From positions 1-64,000 of IMG/VR virus record IMGVR_UViG_3300009008_003296: 64,000 bases of DNA. One strand, written 5' to 3'. Made by a program: the position numbers and the translations under genes. A model generated the notes under the pieces. The model saw nothing but the letters and a program-made list of their open reading frames with translations. It was not told the DNA's origin and searched no databases. The stretch comes from a virus. Positions 34,550 to 42,693 of this stretch are shown piece by piece (within the stretch, counting starts at the first letter, position 1; each line of letters starts with the position of its first letter).

Positions 34550-36463
34550 ATGGCTGAAAGAAAAAAGAAAATCCTGATTCACAGCAACCACTGCAAGGCG
34601 TTTACAGGGTTTGGCAAACACAAGAAAAATCTTTTAAAGTATTTGCACCGTACTGGCAAATATGAAATAGTAGAGGCTTCTAATGCGAAGCATAAAGACC
34701 AAGTCTCCAATATGCCTTGGAAAGCTATTGGCACCCTTCCTTCTAACCAAAAACTTTTAATGGAGATTGGCAAAGACCCGAATAGGCAGCGCAACGCAGG
34801 TTACGGGCACGAATTAATTAATGAAATAATTGAGGAAGAGAAACCTGATGTTTATTTAGGCATAGAGGATATTTGGGCCTTTAGTGGATTTACTTCGCGT
34901 CCATGGTGGAACAAAATGCATTGCATGATTCATACCACTTTAGACAGCGTCCCTCTTTTGCCCGAATCTATCCAAGCTGCACCTAAAATAAAACATTATT
35001 TTGTATGGGCGTCATTTGCCCAGCGCGAACTCGAGAGGGTAGGGCATAAGCACATCAAAACAGTGAGAGGCTCTCTTGAGACTAATCATTTTTTTAAAAT
35101 AGACGACAAGGAGCGCGAGCGCCTAAGGGAGGATCATGGGCTTTCTAAAAATTTTGTGATTGGCTTTGTGTTCAGAAACCAGCTTCGAAAAAGCGTTCCC
35201 AATCTCCTAGAAGGCTTTAAAACATTTAAAGCAGCCCATCCAGAATCTAGTCCTAAACTTTTACTACACACCCATTGGGCCGAAGGATGGGACATACCTA
35301 CCTTAATCAAAGAAAAGCAATTAGATAAAGACGATATTGTTACCACTTATATATGCGGCAAATGTCATCAGTATTTTGTGCGCAGCCATAACGGCCAAGC
35401 ACAAGACTGTGCTGGATGCAACACAAAAGGTTCCCTGCATACAACCAATATTAAAGTCGGTGTTTCAGAAAAACAGTTGAATGAGGTCTATAATTTAATG
35501 GACGTTTATTGCCACCCTTTTACTAGCGGAGGGCAAGAAATCCCTATCCAAGAAGCGAAGTTATCAGAGTTGATTACTTTGGTCACTAATTACTCTTGCG
35601 GAGAAGACTGCTGTACCCCTGATAGCGGGGGATTTCCTTTGGAGTGGGCCGAATATCGGGAGCCCGGCACCCAATTTATTAAAGCTTCCACTTCTGCTCG
35701 TTCTATTTTTGAGCAACTTGTTCGAGTTTATAAAATGAGCCCCGCAGAGCGCGCAGCCAAAGGGAAAGAGGCTCGACAATTTGTAATTGATAATTACTCT
35801 ATTGAGGTAGTAGGTAAATTTTTTGAAGACTTGTTCGACGAGTTGCCCCTGATAGACTGGAGCGAAATTGACTTGCAAGCCGTGAAGCTTGAAAAAAGAA
35901 ACCCAGACTATCAGCCTCCGGAGGAACCCAACAATTCAAAATGGCTTTTAGGCCTTTATAAAAACATGCTGCGCATGGATATAGACGAAACAGATAATGG
36001 TTACAAGTATTGGATGAACGAATTTGTTAAAGGTAAAGCTAGAGCCGACATTTTAAATTTCTTTGTCCAAACAGCTAAAAAAGAAAACGCCGATCTTTTT
36101 AAAAAATCTTTAAAAGAAGAGATAGATTCTAGTCGCCCCAATAAAAGAATTGCCTATGTGATGCCGGACCACGAGGAAGATGTCTTTATGAGCTTAAGTG
36201 TTATTAAGTCCCTCAAACAACTTTACCCGGATCATGACATATATTTCTTCACTCAAAGAAAACATTTTCCGTTAGTGGACGAAAGCACTGATGTCTATAA
36301 GCTGTGTGAGTTTTATAACGAAATGGATGATTGTTTATATTTTGAAGGAAAGGCAGATGAAAAGGGTTTGTTTGATATGGCTTTTCTGCCTTGGCTTGAA
36401 ACTAAACGAGCTTTAAATTATACCCGCCATGGTCGAGACAAGCTTCAATTTGACTTAGCATGA
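34550..36463 (+). CDS. GT4-like glycosyltransferase with zinc-ribbon insert, fused to N-half of a GT9-like domain
   Basis: A 637-residue protein. Residues 1-440 are GT-B (GT4-like), with G-F-G-K-H-K-K-N-L near 21 and P-F-T-S-G-G-Q-E-I-P near 321-330 as donor-site region. A C-G-K-C...C-A-G-C zinc ribbon (about 269-290) is inserted just before it. From about 530 (R-I-A-Y-V-M-P) the sequence resembles the first half of a GT9/heptosyltransferase, which stops abruptly and seems to continue in the next gene. Linked by ATGA overlap. Confidence 0.7.
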   Translation: MAERKKKILIHSNHCKAFTGFGKHKKNLLKYLHRTGKYEIVEASNAKHKDQVSNMPWKAIGTLPSNQKLLMEIGKDPNRQRNAGYGHELINEIIEEEKPDVYLGIEDIWAFSGFTSRPWWNKMHCMIHTTLDSVPLLPESIQAAPKIKHYFVWASFAQRELERVGHKHIKTVRGSLETNHFFKIDDKERERLREDHGLSKNFVIGFVFRNQLRKSVPNLLEGFKTFKAAHPESSPKLLLHTHWAEGWDIPTLIKEKQLDKDDIVTTYICGKCHQYFVRSHNGQAQDCAGCNTKGSLHTTNIKVGVSEKQLNEVYNLMDVYCHPFTSGGQEIPIQEAKLSELITLVTNYSCGEDCCTPDSGGFPLEWAEYREPGTQFIKASTSARSIFEQLVRVYKMSPAERAAKGKEARQFVIDNYSIEVVGKFFEDLFDELPLIDWSEIDLQAVKLEKRNPDYQPPEEPNNSKWLLGLYKNMLRMDIDETDNGYKYWMNEFVKGKARADILNFFVQTAKKENADLFKKSLKEEIDSSRPNKRIAYVMPDHEEDVFMSLSVIKSLKQLYPDHDIYFFTQRKHFPLVDESTDVYKLCEFYNEMDDCLYFEGKADEKGLFDMAFLPWLETKRALNYTRHGRDKLQFDLA

Positions 36464-37614
36464 ATGTTCTAGAAAAATACAGTATAAATTGTGGCGTAAA
36501 AATATCCCACCCGGCTGCCGCTTCGTCGTATTTTCCTCTTCGGGACGAAGAATATATTATATTGGATTTACGCAATAAATACCCCAGCAACATTTATGAG
36601 GTTTTTCCTGACGTGTTAGCCTATATTAATAGCAGCCTTAAAAAGGCTAATATCAAAATATACGCTTTCAATAATTCAGAAAGTGAAATTGTTGCCGGAA
36701 CCCAACCTTTTATTAGTCTGACAAAAAAACAAGAGGCTTATCTTATTAAAAATTCTCTTTTGGTCGTTTCAGGAGATAATCTTTCAGCTCACTATGCGGC
36801 GGCTTTTGGGGTTCCTAGTTTGGGACTTTATTCCGCTTACCCTGCTGCCTGTACAGCCCCTCTTTGGGGCAAGTCTCATTCTTCATTAGAGAGCGACCGG
36901 TGCGGCAACCTTCCTTCTTACGGTATAGAAGAAAATCCTAAAACTATTAATTTTATTAAGCCAGAAAAGATTGCTGCTTTGATTTTAGAAAAACTTAAAA
37001 TTGACCACCCCATCGCCGACGAAACTATTTACATAGGGGATCATTATCCAATTAAAGTAGTTGAAGTTATCCCGGACCATATTTCGCCTCCTGATTTTTT
37101 ACAAGGTAGAGCAATCAACTTGCGTGCCGATTATCATTTTGACGAAGAACGTATTGTACACTGGCTTCAAGGAAGAACAGTTAACCTGTTAGTAGATCGA
37201 CCTATTAATTTAAATTTATTAAAATATTTTAAACAAAACATTGTTCAACTTACAGTTAACATTAATGATTCTTTTTCAGAAGAGTACCTAAAATCAGTGG
37301 TGGCTCTAGGAATTAAATCAGAGATTTTTTGCGAAGATAAAGCGAGGTTAAGTGATTTTAGGTTTAACTTATTTGATTTTGATATAGAAGAGAGTATTTT
37401 TAAGTCTAAAAAAGACCTTGATGAGTCTTTAAATAAATTTAACAAAAACACAAAGTTCTTGTCTGGCAAAATTTTACTTAGTGACGGACAAAGGTACTCA
37501 TGCCTTGAGGCAAAAAAACAAAAAAATGTCTTGACAGGAGAGCCCGAAGTAGTGTATGATACAGAAGACTTTTGGAAAGAATTAGATCACTACAGACTCT
37601 TTAACAATATATGA
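36460..37614 (+). CDS. C-half of GT9-like glycosyltransferase plus extra domain
   Basis: A 384-residue protein. S-G-D-N-L-S-A-H-Y-A-A-A-F-G-V-P-S-L-G-L-Y near 105-125 is the donor-binding core of GT9 enzymes (SxDxGxxHxAAALGxPxxxLFG). A GT9 N-terminal half is absent here but present at the end of the upstream gene. Residues after about 190 form a separate domain with Leu/Asn-rich repeats and no clear relative. The two genes overlap by 4 bases and are probably made together. Confidence 0.6.
   Translation: MNVLEKYSINCGVKISHPAAASSYFPLRDEEYIILDLRNKYPSNIYEVFPDVLAYINSSLKKANIKIYAFNNSESEIVAGTQPFISLTKKQEAYLIKNSLLVVSGDNLSAHYAAAFGVPSLGLYSAYPAACTAPLWGKSHSSLESDRCGNLPSYGIEENPKTINFIKPEKIAALILEKLKIDHPIADETIYIGDHYPIKVVEVIPDHISPPDFLQGRAINLRADYHFDEERIVHWLQGRTVNLLVDRPINLNLLKYFKQNIVQLTVNINDSFSEEYLKSVVALGIKSEIFCEDKARLSDFRFNLFDFDIEESIFKSKKDLDESLNKFNKNTKFLSGKILLSDGQRYSCLEAKKQKNVLTGEPEVVYDTEDFWKELDHYRLFNNI
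37531..37560 (+). promoter_or_regulatory. Possible promoter for gene 37611
   Basis: TTGACA (37531-37536), 18 bases, TATGAT (37555-37560), inside the 3' end of the preceding gene and 50 bases before the ATG. Confidence 0.4.
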
Positions 37615-38372
37615 CATACAAGCGAAACGAAGATGGGCTTCTTGAAGGGGTAGACTATACATTCAACGACGACAGTTCAGTGGACTGGCGCGCCATGATT
37701 GACCCAAAGCATCTTTACCCAAATAAAGGGTGGTTTGAATCGCGTGGAGAACCAATGCCTCGTTCCTCAGAAGGGTTAGCTGATCACCAATTACTTATCA
37801 AACTGTCAGGTATTAAAGAACTAGCTAAGTTGCGAGGGTTTGATGGAGTTCGTTATGAAGTTATTAAATGCGAGAAAGATCATGTCGCAGTGAAGTGTCG
37901 CATACATTGGATACCAAATTTTGAGTCAGGCATGTATTACTCCCTTAAAGAGGGGGACGAGGATTATTTTAATAGTCGAGTAGCATTTGAGGACATTGCA
38001 AACGCAACAACCGAAAATACTAGTAGCTTTGCTCAAAAATTTCTAGAAACTATAGCGGCTAATCGCGCTTTCGTGCGCTGTGTTCGCAATTTTTTAAATG
38101 TTCATATTGTAGGGGCCGACGAGATAGACAGCTCTCAAAGTAATACTGTCCCTCCTGCGACCCAAGAGCCTAAGCGACCAGACAAGCTGTCCCCTATTAA
38201 CTTATTGATGGAAAAAGTAGATCTTGGAGAGGAAGATTTTTCTACCTTTAAAGATATTTTACGAGGTCTATGGAAAAATAAACAATATCAAAACGAAAAA
38301 GTTGCCGACTGGGAAAGTTGGGATGACATTCCTAAGCGCGAAGTAGTTAAAATCTTAGGGATCATAGACTAA
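37611..38372 (+). CDS. Hypothetical protein, possible single-strand annealing type
   Basis: A 253-residue protein. The N_A_T_T_E_N region near 123 and F-L-E-T-I-A-A-N-R-A-F-V-R near 138-150 resemble the helix that ends the core of Rad52/Erf-like annealing proteins (..ETxAxxRAxxR). The C-terminal quarter is a charged helical region. I am not certain of the family. Overlaps both neighbours. Confidence 0.4.
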   Translation: MTYKRNEDGLLEGVDYTFNDDSSVDWRAMIDPKHLYPNKGWFESRGEPMPRSSEGLADHQLLIKLSGIKELAKLRGFDGVRYEVIKCEKDHVAVKCRIHWIPNFESGMYYSLKEGDEDYFNSRVAFEDIANATTENTSSFAQKFLETIAANRAFVRCVRNFLNVHIVGADEIDSSQSNTVPPATQEPKRPDKLSPINLLMEKVDLGEEDFSTFKDILRGLWKNKQYQNEKVADWESWDDIPKREVVKILGIID

Positions 38373-38470
38373 TGTATTTATTTTTTATTTTACTTGCGTC
38401 CGGTATCGCTTTGTGGACCATGTGCCAGAAAAGTAACGAAGACGATGATGATGGCCCGATTTGGAGATAA
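38372..38470 (+). CDS. Small membrane peptide, 32 residues
   Basis: One membrane segment (about 2-16) followed by an acidic run D-D-D-D. Starts on the stop of the previous gene (TAATG). Confidence 0.4.
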   Translation: MYLFFILLASGIALWTMCQKSNEDDDDGPIWR

Positions 38471-38483
38471 AACTTCAATTCTC

Positions 38484-38552
38484 GTGAACGAAAAAATTTT
38501 TTCAAAACAAATTCAAACAATAGTGGACTATATACTATGTCAATCAATGTAA
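38484..38552 (+). CDS. Possible 22-residue peptide starting GTGAACGAAAAA
   Basis: GTG start with the same 12-base opening seen at 56509 and 58318. It encodes V-D-Y-I-L near its end, overlaps the conserved TAGTGGACTA element, and runs 16 bases into the next gene. Confidence 0.25.
   Translation: MNEKIFSKQIQTIVDYILCQSM
38491..38539 (+). promoter_or_regulatory. Conserved intergenic element, copy 2 (TAGTGGACTA plus TATACT)
   Basis: Near copy of the element at 474-526: A/T tract, TAGTGGACTA (38521-38530), TATACT (38531-38536), ATG immediately after. The two copies differ by a 2-base gap before the -10-like box. Confidence 0.45.
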
Positions 38553-38719
38553 TAAACAGAACATCAACCCAAAAGGTTGCCCTTAAGGTATGCGAAGAAA
38601 AGCGCCCCCAATTCACAAGAGTATCTCCGATTTGGCTTGACAAACTGAACCAAGACGTTATACTTCTTATAGAAGATAGAATTTTACACAACACTAGCAA
38701 ACAAAAAACATTACGATAA
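38537..38719 (+). CDS. Hypothetical protein, 60 residues
   Basis: Follows the conserved element directly. Basic, with an I-L-L-I-E-D-R helix in the second half. No family recognised. Confidence 0.5.
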   Translation: MSINVINRTSTQKVALKVCEEKRPQFTRVSPIWLDKLNQDVILLIEDRILHNTSKQKTLR

Positions 38720-38720
38720 T

Positions 38721-39011
38721 ATGAGTAATAATACTAAGGAATCCGAATGGAAGAACCGCGAGCGCGGAGCTCTTTGGAAGAAGCAAGGCAAGAACCAGAA
38801 CTACCTGACTGGTGTCATCAAAAGCCTAGACGACATGGGACAGGAAGTAAAAAACAAAGTGATTGTTTTTGCCAACAAGAACAAGACCAGCGAAAATGCT
38901 CCGGATTTCATTATTTATGAATCCAAGGACATGAACCAAGCCGACACCGCGGCTTCCGCAACCGCTTCGACCAACGAGAACAACGAAGAAATTCCCGCCC
39001 TGTTGAAGTAA
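38721..39011 (+). CDS. DUF736-like small protein
   Basis: A 96-residue protein. The segment G-A-L-W-K-K followed by Y-L-T-G-V-I (about 16-33), then V-F-A-N-K-N-K and I-Y-E-S-K near 50-70, has the DUF736 pattern found on plasmids and in phages. The tail is Ala/Thr/Asn-rich and unstructured. Function of the family is unknown. Confidence 0.5.
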   Translation: MSNNTKESEWKNRERGALWKKQGKNQNYLTGVIKSLDDMGQEVKNKVIVFANKNKTSENAPDFIIYESKDMNQADTAASATASTNENNEEIPALLK

Positions 39012-39012
39012 A

Positions 39013-39177
39013 ATGACAAACTCCCTCTTATCAGAAAAGATAGCAGAGATATCTGACACTCTAGTTTCCTACGCTCCCAGTTTTGAGAGCGATGAAGATA
39101 AAGAGGAATACATTTATGCGGTAAACGAGGCTATTCTCGACTTAGAAAAAATACAAGAACAGTTAGCAACTACATAA
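39013..39177 (+). CDS. Hypothetical acidic protein, 54 residues
   Basis: Helical, Glu/Asp-rich peptide starting 1 base after the previous stop and ending 2 bases before the next start. No family recognised. Confidence 0.45.
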   Translation: MTNSLLSEKIAEISDTLVSYAPSFESDEDKEEYIYAVNEAILDLEKIQEQLATT

Positions 39178-39179
39178 CA

Positions 39180-39380
39180 ATGTCTAATTCTGTCAGCGAG
39201 TTCGAAAGAACCAAACCAACAGAGACGTATAAGCTCTTTAAAGAACTTATACAAAAATATAGCAAACTCGGCGAAGTAAATCCCCCAATGGATGATATTG
39301 ATTGTGCTATTCAAAGAACCTCTACAATGGTAGTAGAGGATTTAAATAATCTTTTTAAGCTTTTCAAAAGTGGCGAGTAA
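39180..39380 (+). CDS. Hypothetical protein, 66 residues
   Basis: Helical protein ending in a repeated L-F-K motif. Overlaps the deaminase start by 11 bases. No family recognised. Confidence 0.5.
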   Translation: MSNSVSEFERTKPTETYKLFKELIQKYSKLGEVNPPMDDIDCAIQRTSTMVVEDLNNLFKLFKSGE

Positions 39381-39792
39381 GAGAATAGATTGGGTTCGAT
39401 ATGCCCTTGACCTTGCTAAGGTGGCCGCTACTCGTAGCGAAGATCCCTTTGTCAAGGTCGGGGCAACGATCCTTCGAAAAGATCACTCTATCGCATCCTT
39501 GGGCTACAATGGAGTCCCCTCTGGCGTAAAAATTAACTGGGGCGACCGAGATGAGCGTCGCAAGAGAGTTATTCATGCGGAAATTAATGCGTTGCGCTAC
39601 ATCAAACCACAAGAGGGCTACATATTAGCCTGTTGTTTGTCTCCGTGTAGGTATTGCGTACAAGCTATCGCATCTTACGGTATTAAGATTGTGTGCTATG
39701 ATGAAGAGTATGACAAAGACGAGTTTGCTTTTGAGTTAGCGAAAGAGTTTGGCGTGAGTTTATGCAAGTACACTGAAGGGATTTATGAATAA
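39370..39792 (+). CDS. Deoxycytidylate deaminase-like enzyme
   Basis: A 140-residue zinc deaminase from a GTG start. H-A-E-I-N-A-L near 73-79 supplies a zinc ligand and the catalytic Glu; S-P-C-R-Y-C near 93-98 supplies two cysteine ligands. Y-N-G-V-P-S-G near 45 fits the dCMP deaminase family, which makes dUMP for dTMP synthesis. The allosteric N-terminal extras of T4 Cd are absent. It serves the same nucleotide supply as the reductase at 13626. Confidence 0.8.
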   Translation: MASKRIDWVRYALDLAKVAATRSEDPFVKVGATILRKDHSIASLGYNGVPSGVKINWGDRDERRKRVIHAEINALRYIKPQEGYILACCLSPCRYCVQAIASYGIKIVCYDEEYDKDEFAFELAKEFGVSLCKYTEGIYE

Positions 39793-39794
39793 AT

Positions 39795-40016
39795 GTGCAT
39801 CATTTTATTCTCCAGCTTGACAAGGAGGTATCTTCCGATGACTGTATCATCGCTTTAGATGATTTTATGTCTAGCATTATTGACCACCATATTCACCAAA
39901 CCCCAATAAACCCTAAATATTTATTTTCAAAAAAATCACATTTGTTAGACGACCTGACTTCCAAAATGAGACACGTTCAAACAAACACCCACCTTTTTTT
40001 AGTTATATCAGAATAA
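39795..40016 (+). CDS. Hypothetical histidine-rich protein, 73 residues
   Basis: GTG start 2 bases after the deaminase stop. Two acidic helices and H-H-I-H. No family recognised. Confidence 0.45.
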   Translation: MHHFILQLDKEVSSDDCIIALDDFMSSIIDHHIHQTPINPKYLFSKKSHLLDDLTSKMRHVQTNTHLFLVISE

Positions 40017-40062
40017 GAGGTTGACTTTTTCTTTTTTTGAATTAAAATTTTTATATATACGA

Positions 40063-40329
40063 ATGAGTACTATACTAGAAACCGTAACGGAAGCTCCAGC
40101 TACGCTGGTTAGCGCTATTGAATCAGCCAACTCTGAACAGCTTGATACTTTATGGAGTATTTTAAAGTATAAAGAGATTGGTATTTTTAGAAAAATTAAA
40201 TGTATGACTCATGTGTTAGGTCTTGAATTCACTCAAGTGGTAGATGATTTGCCTAAAGATGACGAAGGGCGTGTTTTAGACTATAAGACACGTCATATGA
40301 TTCACGATATTTTAATCCAAGTCTCTTAA
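40063..40329 (+). CDS. Hypothetical protein, 88 residues
   Basis: I prefer ATG 40063: the region before it (40021-40062) is extremely T-rich, looks intergenic and holds a TATATA run and a weak TTGACT. The protein is acidic and helical. No family recognised. Confidence 0.5.
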   Translation: MSTILETVTEAPATLVSAIESANSEQLDTLWSILKYKEIGIFRKIKCMTHVLGLEFTQVVDDLPKDDEGRVLDYKTRHMIHDILIQVS

Positions 40330-40336
40330 AAAACAA

Positions 40337-40558
40337 ATGAACGACGACATGTCTTCGGAAAGTGGCTCTTATATTGTAAGAGATAAGCGTGGCACCTATA
40401 TGAGTGGCTATAGCCAGCAACTAGGAAAAACCAAGGCCCGTGCTTGGGCTCGCCATTGTGCACAGCGCTCGAAAGGGGTGCTCTATTTTCGCAAAGGAGA
40501 AGGCGAGCCAGAGGAAGAGCTCGAAAATTATTTAGTGGCCCTCAAAAATAAAGGGTAA
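40337..40558 (+). CDS. Hypothetical protein, 73 residues
   Basis: Contains Y-I-V-R-D-K-R-G-T-Y and a K-A-R-A-W-A-R-H helix; acidic C-terminus. Its stop lies 2 bases before the unusual start of the next gene. No family recognised. Confidence 0.5.
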   Translation: MNDDMSSESGSYIVRDKRGTYMSGYSQQLGKTKARAWARHCAQRSKGVLYFRKGEGEPEEELENYLVALKNKG

Positions 40559-40560
40559 AC

Positions 40561-41430
40561 ATTAAACGGGTTTTTATTCATCTTGCGTCTAATTCGCTTG
40601 GGGATAATTTGGCGTGGACACCTCAAGTAGAGGAATTTAGGCGCCTTCACCAATGCGATGTGGATGTTCACGTCTCTCCACGTTTACGTTGTCTTTTTGA
40701 TGGGGCCTACCCTTTATTGAATTTTGCTTCTGAAGTTCCTGACGGAATAAAAGGCATTTCTATAGGGTGCCACACGCCAAATGACACCACGAAACCTGTT
40801 ATTCAGATAGCCACCGATCAACTCGGGCTTCCTTATAGAGAAATTAAACCTAAAATAACGCTACCCACTAACTTAAAAAATAATTTTAATAAAAAGTATG
40901 TTTGTATTGCAACCCAATCTACGGCCCAATGCAAATACTGGAATAACCCTAGTGGGTGGAAGCAAACGGTTGATTACCTCAAAGTCTTAGGCTACGAGGT
41001 AGTATGTATAGACCGAGACGCTTGTTTTGGTGTGAAAGGCCAGTGGAACCATACTCCAGATAACGCCATAAGAAAAAACAATTTTAAAGAGAATAATGAT
41101 CCTGAGATTCCTTTGACTGATCGTATCAATGACTTATATTTTTGTGATTTTTTTATTGGACTAGGATCAGGCCTTTCGTGGCTTGCGTGGGCCCTTGAAA
41201 AGCCGGTAGTATTAATTTCTGGCTTTTCGCCACCATCTGCTGAATTTTATACCCCTTACCGAGTTATTAATCAAAATGTTTGCAATTCTTGCTGGGGTGA
41301 CCCTGATCACCCTTTTGATAAAGGTGACTGGATGTGGTGCCCTCGCCACAAAGATACTTCTCGTCATTTTGAATGCAGCAAAGAAATAACCTTTGAAATG
41401 GTTAAAAAACAAATAGATCGTTTACTATGA
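40561..41430 (+). CDS. TibC/BAHT-type heptosyltransferase (probable ATT start)
   Basis: A 289-residue protein if read from ATT 40561. The first ordinary start in frame (TTG 40609) would cut off V-F-I-H-L-A-S-N-S-L-G-D-N, the conserved family N-terminus, and a stop codon lies at 40549. AAGGG sits just upstream of the ATT. G-L-G-S-G-L-S-W-L-A-W-A-L near 199-211 and the cysteines in C-N-S-C-W, W-C-P and F-E-C match the iron-binding bacterial autotransporter heptosyltransferases, which use ADP-heptose. Its twin is at 41800. Confidence 0.75.
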   Translation: MKRVFIHLASNSLGDNLAWTPQVEEFRRLHQCDVDVHVSPRLRCLFDGAYPLLNFASEVPDGIKGISIGCHTPNDTTKPVIQIATDQLGLPYREIKPKITLPTNLKNNFNKKYVCIATQSTAQCKYWNNPSGWKQTVDYLKVLGYEVVCIDRDACFGVKGQWNHTPDNAIRKNNFKENNDPEIPLTDRINDLYFCDFFIGLGSGLSWLAWALEKPVVLISGFSPPSAEFYTPYRVINQNVCNSCWGDPDHPFDKGDWMWCPRHKDTSRHFECSKEITFEMVKKQIDRLL

Positions 41431-41810
41431 AAATAGAAGTATCAAACGGAGAAATTTTAGATAAACTATCTATCCTTGAGCTGAAGCTTCATTTTATGGA
41501 AGATGAATCGCAAAAAGCTAATGTCCAAAAAGAATACGATCTCTTAAAAACAGTAAGCACAAAAATCCTTTTGACCAACAACAAAACCTTTCCTGAGGGT
41601 TTGTATAACGAGTTACGTCATATTAACTTGAAATTATGGTCTATTGAACATAAAATTAGATCAAAAGAATTTAACGATGAGTTTGATAAAGGTTTTATCC
41701 AATTAGCTCGCTCTGTTTACAAAACCAATGACAAAAGAGCCCGCATCAAAAAAGAAATCAATGTGCTCACAGGTTCGATGCTTGTAGAGGAAAAACACTA
41801 TGAAGACTAA
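41427..41810 (+). CDS. DUF6165-like protein
   Basis: A 127-residue protein starting I-E-V-S-N-G-E-I-L-D-K-L-S-I-L-E-L-K, the pattern of DUF6165, followed by coiled-coil-like helices. DUF6165 genes are often next to heptosyltransferase and O-antigen genes. It lies between the twin TibC-like genes, overlapping both, so it may assist them. Confidence 0.65.
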   Translation: MKIEVSNGEILDKLSILELKLHFMEDESQKANVQKEYDLLKTVSTKILLTNNKTFPEGLYNELRHINLKLWSIEHKIRSKEFNDEFDKGFIQLARSVYKTNDKRARIKKEINVLTGSMLVEEKHYED

Positions 41811-42693
41811 AATTTTTTTTAAAGCAAATGGCCTTGGCGACACCATTGGATGGATGGGGCAAGTGGAGAGGTACAAAAAAGCTACAGGGAATCAAGTTGA
41901 TGTTTTTTGTAGATTTAATGATATTTTTGGGGGAGAGAACATTAACATATATCCAAAGAATAGCCCACTAATCCAAGACACTTATGATTACTCTTTTGTG
42001 ATAGACTATCACGGTTGGGATAGGCCCCCTCATCTTACGAATGAAGTGAAAGACATTAAAGAAGGAGGGCTGATTCAAATGGCTTCTGAAATTTTGGGAT
42101 TCGAGGAAGTAGAGGAAATAAAACCTATCCTTAAGTTTAAACCTAAAAGTATAAAACTCAGACGCCCCACGGTTTCGATGGCCTCTCTATCCACAATGCA
42201 GCAACGATTTTGGACTCTCAAGGGGGGATGGAACAGGGTTATCTCTTATTTAAAGCAGCGGAGAATTGATGTTGTTAGTCTAGACCAAGATATACAATTT
42301 GGAGGTGGTGTACCTCGAGGAGACATTCCTGCTTATACCCCTATTCCATCAGCATCAAAAAATAAAACTGGTCTTTCTCTTCGCGCAGTAGCGAACTATA
42401 TCAATAAATCGTTATTTTTTATGGGGTTGAGCGGAGGTCTTTCGTGGCTTGCGTGGGCGCTCAATAAGCCTGTGGTAATGGTGGTGGGACCAATTAGTGA
42501 AAGATATCATTTTGAAAACCCTTACCTAGTACAAAACAAAAACGTCTGCCATGCGTGTTGGGACAAACATGAGATGGTAGCGAACGATTGGTATTGGTGC
42601 CCTGAAAAGAAAGATTTCGAATGTAGCAGACAAATAACGCCCGAGATGGTGATCGAAAAAATTGATCTAATTTTAAATTTAAATAAGATATGA
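41800..42693 (+). CDS. TibC/BAHT-type heptosyltransferase, second copy
   Basis: A 297-residue homologue of the gene at 40561. N-terminal N-G-L-G-D-T-I-G-W is the sugar-nucleotide loop; G-L-S-G-G-L-S-W-L-A-W-A-L near 207-219 and the cysteines in C-H-A-C-W, W-C-P and F-E-C match the iron site. A 20-base stretch coding for the L-S-W-L-A-W core is identical to the other copy. Possibly each copy adds a different sugar or targets a different protein. Confidence 0.75.
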   Translation: MKTKIFFKANGLGDTIGWMGQVERYKKATGNQVDVFCRFNDIFGGENINIYPKNSPLIQDTYDYSFVIDYHGWDRPPHLTNEVKDIKEGGLIQMASEILGFEEVEEIKPILKFKPKSIKLRRPTVSMASLSTMQQRFWTLKGGWNRVISYLKQRRIDVVSLDQDIQFGGGVPRGDIPAYTPIPSASKNKTGLSLRAVANYINKSLFFMGLSGGLSWLAWALNKPVVMVVGPISERYHFENPYLVQNKNVCHACWDKHEMVANDWYWCPEKKDFECSRQITPEMVIEKIDLILNLNKI

